Notes under the pieces: generated by a model
What the model was told of the DNA's origin: nothing
Database searches by the model: none
The model's input: only the letters and a program-made list of their open reading frames with translations
Shown: positions 13,834 to 24,909 of the stretch, one piece after another
How positions within the stretch are numbered: the stretch's first letter is position 1
How the letters are laid out: each line of letters opens with the position of its first letter
Origin: Pseudomonadota bacterium
Lineage (GTDB): Bacteria > Pseudomonadota > Gammaproteobacteria > Burkholderiales > Burkholderiaceae_C
Assembly (NCBI GenBank): GCA_023438115.1
Contig: JAEZEB010000148.1
Coordinates: forward strand, 1 to 24,909
DNA: 24,909 nt
Direction: 5' to 3'
Position numbers and translations under genes: made by a program

Positions 13834-13938
13834 ATGAACACCGGCAATCACGCGCATTGGAGCGATAGCAGGCCGCGGTACGCCCATGCCCCAGCGCGCA
13901 ACGCGGACTTGGGCGTACCACCGTCCAGCTGGCCCTAG
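13834..13938 (+). CDS. Possible small ORF (34 aa)
   Basis: ATG at 13834 closely follows GGGAGGAG (13825-13832) and opens a 34-codon frame (start MNTGNHAHWSDSRPRY) ending in TAG at 13938. It is hydrophilic and rich in His, Arg and Pro, with no membrane helix. The purine-rich site is strong but very close to the ATG (3 nt from the GGAGG core). It overlaps the inverted repeat 13877-13919 and the candidate promoter of the next gene. May be a leader ORF or chance. Confidence 0.25.
   Translation: MNTGNHAHWSDSRPRYAHAPARNADLGVPPSSWP
13877..13919. promoter_or_regulatory. Perfect 10-bp inverted repeat upstream of the 14006 gene
   Basis: GGTACGCCCA (13877-13886) and TGGGCGTACC (13910-13919) are exact complements separated by 23 nt. 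They end 16 nt before the TAGACT -10-like element. Centre-to-centre spacing is 33 bp, about three helical turns, which suits a cooperative operator more than an RNA hairpin. Confidence 0.4.
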
Positions 13939-13942
13939 ACTG
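13935..13942 (+). promoter_or_regulatory. Candidate -10 element (CTAGACTG) of the 14006 gene
   Basis: TAGACT (13936-13941) in the same CTAGACTG context as the cydA promoter, 63 nt before the ATG at 14006. No clear -35; TTGGGC at 13909-13914 is 21 nt away, too far for a standard promoter. Confidence 0.3.
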
Positions 13943-14005
13943 TCCTCCCGGCCCCTGTGTCACGGCCGGTGCGCGCGGCATGGTCAGGCCGCGCATGGGA
14001 GACAG

Positions 14006-14368
14006 ATGTCGGGTTGCGAATGTCAGGCCGTGCAGGCCACCGTCGCGGAGATCGGCGCATGGCTCGCCGCGTACGAAGCGCACGTGCGCGAACTGGTCTT
14101 CACCTGGCTCGACATGGAGCTTTACCGCACCGTCAGCGACGAGGTCGATGCCATCCGCGCCCTCTGCGCCGAGCGGCCCGAACTCTCCGTGCCCTGGGTG
14201 GCGATGCTGGTCTCGCACGCCGAGCTGGTGCATTGCCTCTGGCGCCGCGGCCAGCCCGGGCAGCGGCCGGACAGCGGCGAACTGCAGCAGCGGCTGCGGG
14301 AGCACCTGCAATGCATCGCGCGGCTGGCCGAGCGCAGCCGCGCGCCCGGTGCAGCCGACGCGGGCTGA
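14006..14368 (+). CDS. Unknown small helical protein, paralogue of the 10560-10913 product (120 aa)
   Basis: Same unrecognised family as the small protein inside the nitrile hydratase operon; 28 of 53 core positions are identical. The core (residues about 27-79) reads LD-x-ELY, VDAIRALCAERPELS, WVAMLVSHAELVHCLW. The N-terminus here has two extra cysteines (MSGCECQ) and the C-terminus a further helix with Cys. GGGAG (13998-14002) lies 3 nt before the ATG at 14006. Its stop abuts the stop of the convergent I78 gene with no base between. Soluble, no signal peptide. Function unknown; duplication within 3 kb hints at a role connected to the same process. Confidence 0.82.
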   Translation: MSGCECQAVQATVAEIGAWLAAYEAHVRELVFTWLDMELYRTVSDEVDAIRALCAERPELSVPWVAMLVSHAELVHCLWRRGQPGQRPDSGELQQRLREHLQCIARLAERSRAPGAADAG

Positions 14369-14689
14369 TCAGCCGCAGCGCACGCCCACGACCTTGCTGG
14401 ACGCATCCACGTCCAGGTTGATCCGGCTCGCATTGAACTCGAGCGTCACGGCCTGGCCGGGACGGATCACGCGCGCGATGTGGGCGCCGGAGCGCCGGCG
14501 CGCGTCCTCCACCACCGACGCGGAGGCGACCTGGCCGATCACCACGCGGGCCGGATCGGCTTCGCAGCTCGCGCCCGCTGGCGGCGGCGGCGCGGCGCCC
14601 GTGTCGGCGGGCGGCGGGGTGGTGCCGCAGGCGGCCAGGGCGACGGCGGCGAGAAGTCCCAGGGAGTGGAAAAGGGAAGCGGTTCTCAT
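14369..14689 (-). CDS. I78-family peptidase inhibitor-like lipoprotein
   Basis: A 106-residue exported protein. A signal peptide ends in lipobox LAAC (Cys21), then a Pro/Ala-rich linker to about 40. The small I78 inhibitor domain follows: SCEADPARVVIGQ (41-53), VVEDARRRSGA (59-69), RVIRPGQAVTLEFNASRINLDVD and a terminal VRCG. Cys42 and Cys105 could pair. Family members inhibit serine peptidases (potato-inhibitor-I-like fold), and many bacterial copies are periplasmic or outer-membrane lipoproteins of unproven target. The ATG at 14689 gives a proper signal peptide; no ribosome site is evident. It lies just downstream of the kinase operon on the same strand, 43 nt upstream of the kinase gene stop on the plus map. 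Confidence 0.88.
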   Translation of the reverse strand: MRTASLFHSLGLLAAVALAACGTTPPPADTGAAPPPPAGASCEADPARVVIGQVASASVVEDARRRSGAHIARVIRPGQAVTLEFNASRINLDVDASSKVVGVRCG

Positions 14690-14732
14690 GGAGCGCGAGT
14701 CTCGCAGAAAGCCACGGCCCCCGGGACGGGTC

Positions 14733-16436
14733 TCAAGCCGGGCCGGAACCGCAGTCCAGGGCCCCCGCCGCCGGCGCGGCGCCCTTCACGCGCGCGGCGA
14801 TCACCTCCACCAGGGCCTGCACATCCACGGGCTTCACCAGGTGGTGGTCGAAACCGGCTTCGCCCGCGCGCGCCACGTCCTGCGGCTGGCCCCAGCCCGT
14901 GACGGCCACGATCGTGCGCCCGGGGCCGCCCTCCTGCGCGCGTAGCCGGCGGCAAGTGTCGTAACCATTCAGGCCCGGCATGCCGATGTCCAGCAGCACC
15001 AGTTGCGGATCGAAAGCGGCCGCGACCTCGATCGCCTCCTCGCCGCTGCCGACGTCGCGCACCTCGTGCCCCATCACCTGCAGCAGGATGGCCAGCGTGG
15101 AGCCGGCGTCGCGGTTGTCGTCGGCCACCAGGATGCGCAGGCCGCCACCGGCCGAAGCGGGTGCCGCGTCGGCCGCGTCGGGCGCGGGCTCCGCGTCCAT
15201 CGCCAGCAGCGGCAGCCGCACGGTGAAGACGCTGCCCTGGCCGGGCCCTTCGCTGTGCGCCGTGACGCTGCCGCCGTGCAGCTGCACCAGCTTGCGCGTG
15301 AGCGACAGGCCGATCCCCAGCCCGCCGCGCGAGCGCGCCAGCGCCGGCTCTTCCTGCGAGAACATCTCGAACACGTTCTCCAGCCGGTGCGCCGGGATGC
15401 CGATGCCGTTGTCGTGCACCGAGATCACGGCCTGCCCGCCGTCGGTCGCCACGCGCAGCTCGATCGCGCCGCCCGGGTCGGTGTACTTCGCCGCGTTGCT
15501 CAGCAGGTTGACGAGCACCTGCGCCAGCCGGCCCCGGTCCGCGTCCAGCACCAGGCGGGCGCGCGGCTGCAGCACCGTAAGCTTGTGCCCCGCGCCGGCG
15601 ATCTGCGGCTGGATGGTCTCCAGCGCATCGGCGACCACCTGTTCGAGCTCCACGCGTTCGCGCCGCAGTTCCAGCCGCCCCTGGTTGATGCGGCTGACGT
15701 CCATGAGGTCCTCGATCAGCCGGCCCATCACCGACACCTGGCGGTCCATGACGTCGGAGGCCCATTGCACGTCGTTCGTGGCCGGCCCGCGCAGCTTCAG
15801 GAAGTGCGCGGCGTTGCGCAGCGGCGCGAGCGGGTTGCGCAGCTCGTGCGCCAGCGTGGCGAGGAACTCGTCCTTGCGCCGGTTCGCCTCGCGCAGGCGC
15901 CCCTCGCTCGCCTGCAGCTCCAGCGTTCGCTCGGTGACGCGCTGGTCCAGCGAAGCGTTCAGCTCGCCCAGCCGCTCCTCGGCGCGACGGCGTTCCGCCA
16001 CCTCGGCCTGCAGCAGGCGGTTGGCACGTTCGAGCTCGCGGCTTTGCCGGTACAGCTGCGCGAACACCGCCACCTTGGAGCGCAGGACGGCCGGGTTCAC
16101 CGGCTTGTGCAGGTAGTCGACCGCGCCGCTGCCGTAGCCTTCCAGCACGTGCTGGATCTCGTTGTAGTAGGCGGTGAGGAAGATGATGGGAATGCGCGCG
16201 GTCTTGCGGCGCTCCTTCACCAGCTGCGCGAGCTCGAAGCCGCTCATGCCGGGCATCTGCACGTCCAGCACCAGCAGCGCGAATTCGTCGGCCATCAGGG
16301 CGAGCAGGGCCTCGTCGCCCGAGTTCGCACGCACCAGGCGGTAGCCGGGGTCGTCGAGGATGGATTCCAGCACCGCGAGGTTGCGCGGCTCGTCGTCCAC
16401 GATGAGGATGTTGACGCGGGGTTCGGCGGCGTTCAT
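14733..16436 (-). CDS. Soluble hybrid histidine kinase: receiver - kinase - receiver
   Basis: A 567-residue cytoplasmic two-component protein. N-terminal receiver (about 8-122): Asp14/Asp15, phosphoacceptor Asp58, Thr88, Lys111. A coiled coil (about 125-190) leads to the HisKA domain with LAHELRNPLAP (His197). The ATP domain has N-box Asn310/Asn314, DNGIGI (342-347) and GGLGIGL (371-377). The C-terminal receiver (about 434-550) has acceptor Asp483, Thr513 and Lys535. All catalytic residues are intact. No membrane helix. The ATG at 16436 is preceded by GAGG overlapping the stop of the large kinase gene; the gap is 11 nt, so the two form an operon. A receiver at the N-terminus suggests input from another kinase, most simply the upstream poly-HAMP kinase. 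Confidence 0.93.
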   Translation of the reverse strand: MNAAEPRVNILIVDDEPRNLAVLESILDDPGYRLVRANSGDEALLALMADEFALLVLDVQMPGMSGFELAQLVKERRKTARIPIIFLTAYYNEIQHVLEGYGSGAVDYLHKPVNPAVLRSKVAVFAQLYRQSRELERANRLLQAEVAERRRAEERLGELNASLDQRVTERTLELQASEGRLREANRRKDEFLATLAHELRNPLAPLRNAAHFLKLRGPATNDVQWASDVMDRQVSVMGRLIEDLMDVSRINQGRLELRRERVELEQVVADALETIQPQIAGAGHKLTVLQPRARLVLDADRGRLAQVLVNLLSNAAKYTDPGGAIELRVATDGGQAVISVHDNGIGIPAHRLENVFEMFSQEEPALARSRGGLGIGLSLTRKLVQLHGGSVTAHSEGPGQGSVFTVRLPLLAMDAEPAPDAADAAPASAGGGLRILVADDNRDAGSTLAILLQVMGHEVRDVGSGEEAIEVAAAFDPQLVLLDIGMPGLNGYDTCRRLRAQEGGPGRTIVAVTGWGQPQDVARAGEAGFDHHLVKPVDVQALVEVIAARVKGAAPAAGALDCGSGPA

Positions 16437-16447
16437 GGCAGGCGACC

Positions 16448-23614
<7,167 letters not shown>

Positions 23615-23799
23615 GATGGCTCCGGGTGGCGTTCGCCCCCGGGATGCAGGACACCGGCGGCACGAAGCGTCGGACGGTATTGATGATCCCGTCCTCGGCG
23701 GTTGGGGAGTGTCCCGGGCCTAAGACCTTGGTGTCGTAGGACAAGGCCGACAGGCTTTGTACGGCCGCGCTCGCTGCGTGACTTATTCGCGCAGCGGCT

Positions 23800-24909
23800 T
23801 CATGCGGCCTGCAGAGGCAGGCGCACGGTGAACGTGCTGCCCTGGCCGATGCCCGCGCTGGCGGCCGCAATCGTGCCGCCATGCAGTTCCACCAGCCTGC
23901 GGACCAGCCACAGTCCGATGCCCAGGCCGGAGTGGCCCGCTCCGGAGGGGCTGCGCCCCTGCACGAACAGGTCGAAGACGTCCGGCAGCATGGCGGGCGC
24001 GATGCCGCAGCCGTCGTCGTGCACCGCCACCACCGCCTCTCCACCCTCGCGCCGGACGCGCACCGCGATGTGCCCGCCCGGTGGCGTGTACTTGCTCGCG
24101 TTGTTCACGAGGTTGCCGAACACCTGGGCGAGCCGCGTGAGGTCGCCGCGCACCACCAGCGGCTCGGGCGGCAGATCCACTTCCAGCTCGTGGCCCGCGG
24201 CGTCCACGGCGGGCTGGCTGGCTTCGAGCGCATCGCGCAGCACGCGATCGAGCGCCACCGGCTCGAAGCGCAGTTCCAGCTTGCCGCGGCTCACGCGCGA
24301 GACATCCAGCAGGTCGTCCACCAGCCGCACCAGGTGCGCGAGCTGGCGCTCCATCATGTCGCGCGTGCGCGCGGCCTGCGGCGGCAGGTCGCCCACGCGC
24401 CGCAGGATCTCCAGGCCGGTGCGGATCGGCGCCAGCGGGTTGCGCAGTTCATGCGCCAGCGTGGCGATGAATTCGTCCTTGCGCCGGTCGGCCTCGACGA
24501 CGTCGGTGATGTCCGTCGACACGCCGCACACCGCGTAGACCTGCCCTGCCTCGTCGTACAGCGGGAACTTGCTCGATCGGAACACGGTGGGCTGCCCGCG
24601 CAACAGCACGTGCTCCTGCACCAGCAGCGGTTCGCCGGATTCGATCACCACCCGGTCGTTGGCGCGCAGCACCGCGGCCGCCTCCGCCCCGAAGATGTCC
24701 GCGTCCGTGACGCCATGCGCGTTCTCGGGCGTGAAGCCGTTCACGCGGCGCCAGGCCTGGTTGGACAGGATGTAGCGTCCCTCGAGATCCTTGGCGTACA
24801 CCAGCGCGCCCGCGCCCTCGATCACCGATTCCGTGAGGCGCTGCGCGGCGCGCACCCGGCGCTCGGCGATCATCTCCGCCGTCACCTCGCGCGCGGCGCA
24901 CACGCCGCG
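23800..24909 (-). CDS. PAS-domain sensor histidine kinase, N-terminus beyond the window
   Basis: The 3' part of a kinase gene; 369 residues are visible and the frame is open through base 24909. Numbering from the first visible codon, residues 1-20 look like the end of a preceding PAS domain (GVCAAREVTAEMIAERR). A second PAS domain spans about 25-138 (LTESVIEGAGALVYAKDLEG to GVSTDITDV). The HisKA domain has LAHELRNPLAP (His153), and the ATP domain has Asn266/Asn270, DDGCGI and SGLGIGL (327-333). It lacks a C-terminal receiver. No membrane helix is visible in the part present. The GTG at 24903 is not taken as a start, because coding similarity continues beyond it. It lies 185 nt upstream of the giant kinase gene on the same strand. 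Confidence 0.92.
   Translation of the reverse strand, partial: RGVCAAREVTAEMIAERRVRAAQRLTESVIEGAGALVYAKDLEGRYILSNQAWRRVNGFTPENAHGVTDADIFGAEAAAVLRANDRVVIESGEPLLVQEHVLLRGQPTVFRSSKFPLYDEAGQVYAVCGVSTDITDVVEADRRKDEFIATLAHELRNPLAPIRTGLEILRRVGDLPPQAARTRDMMERQLAHLVRLVDDLLDVSRVSRGKLELRFEPVALDRVLRDALEASQPAVDAAGHELEVDLPPEPLVVRGDLTRLAQVFGNLVNNASKYTPPGGHIAVRVRREGGEAVVAVHDDGCGIAPAMLPDVFDLFVQGRSPSGAGHSGLGIGLWLVRRLVELHGGTIAAASAGIGQGSTFTVRLPLQAA

Noticed and set aside
24901..24903. GTG at 24903 as the start of the PAS kinase
   Set aside because: The frame continues to the window edge, and the first residues look like the end of a preceding PAS domain, so the gene is truncated by the window.

Overview
The window looks like chromosomal DNA of a high-GC betaproteobacterium, most likely order Burkholderiales, family Comamonadaceae (Ramlibacter/Variovorax-like). 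This rests on strongly GC-biased third codon positions, dense gene packing with ATGA/GTGA overlaps, and the families present. The genus is inference from style, not from a marker gene. No rRNA, tRNA, insertion sequence, phage gene or CRISPR array was seen.

Layout. (1) 1-2258: the first 36 codons of an acyl-CoA carboxylase carboxyltransferase (methylcrotonyl-CoA type) leave the window on the minus strand. Divergent from it is an AraC-family regulator, which converges on an ornithine cyclodeaminase/mu-crystallin family gene. (2) 2259-4947: a regulatory gap with REP-like palindromes, then cydAB encoding a short-Q-loop (cyanide-insensitive, CIO-type) cytochrome bd quinol oxidase. (3) 4967-9096: housekeeping and accessory genes: a metallophosphoesterase, a nucleotidyltransferase-fold protein, a small unknown protein, and a minus-strand run of DUF4142 lipoprotein, GNAT acetyltransferase and DUF456 membrane protein. 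(4) 9242-11851: a five-gene plus-strand operon for a cobalt-type nitrile hydratase. It holds alpha, beta, an unknown small protein, a maltose/galactoside-type O-acetyltransferase and the nitrile hydratase accessory protein. (5) 11893-14689: a fused NTF2-like/SDR oxidoreductase divergent from an HxlR regulator, an unknown 90-aa protein, a paralogue of the unknown small protein of the nitrile hydratase operon, and an I78-type lipoprotein inhibitor. (6) 14733-24909: a minus-strand cluster of three soluble histidine kinases.

The largest gene (16448-23614, 2388 aa) is a hybrid kinase like the fungal group III kinases (Nik1/Os-1). It carries 14 tandem 92-residue poly-HAMP units, a GAF domain, a kinase core and three receiver domains. 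Units 1-2 and 11-12 share private residues and the units between them look like a later internal amplification. An 11-nt gap separates it from a receiver-kinase-receiver protein, so the two probably form one signalling operon. A PAS kinase lies upstream and is cut by the window edge.

Most unusual points: the 14-unit HAMP array; a nitrile hydratase operon with two extra genes between beta and the accessory gene, one of them belonging to an unrecognised family with a second copy 3 kb away; candidate leaderless starts for the nitrile hydratase alpha gene and the HxlR gene behind a shared CTAnACTG-like -10 element; and a candidate HxlR operator.
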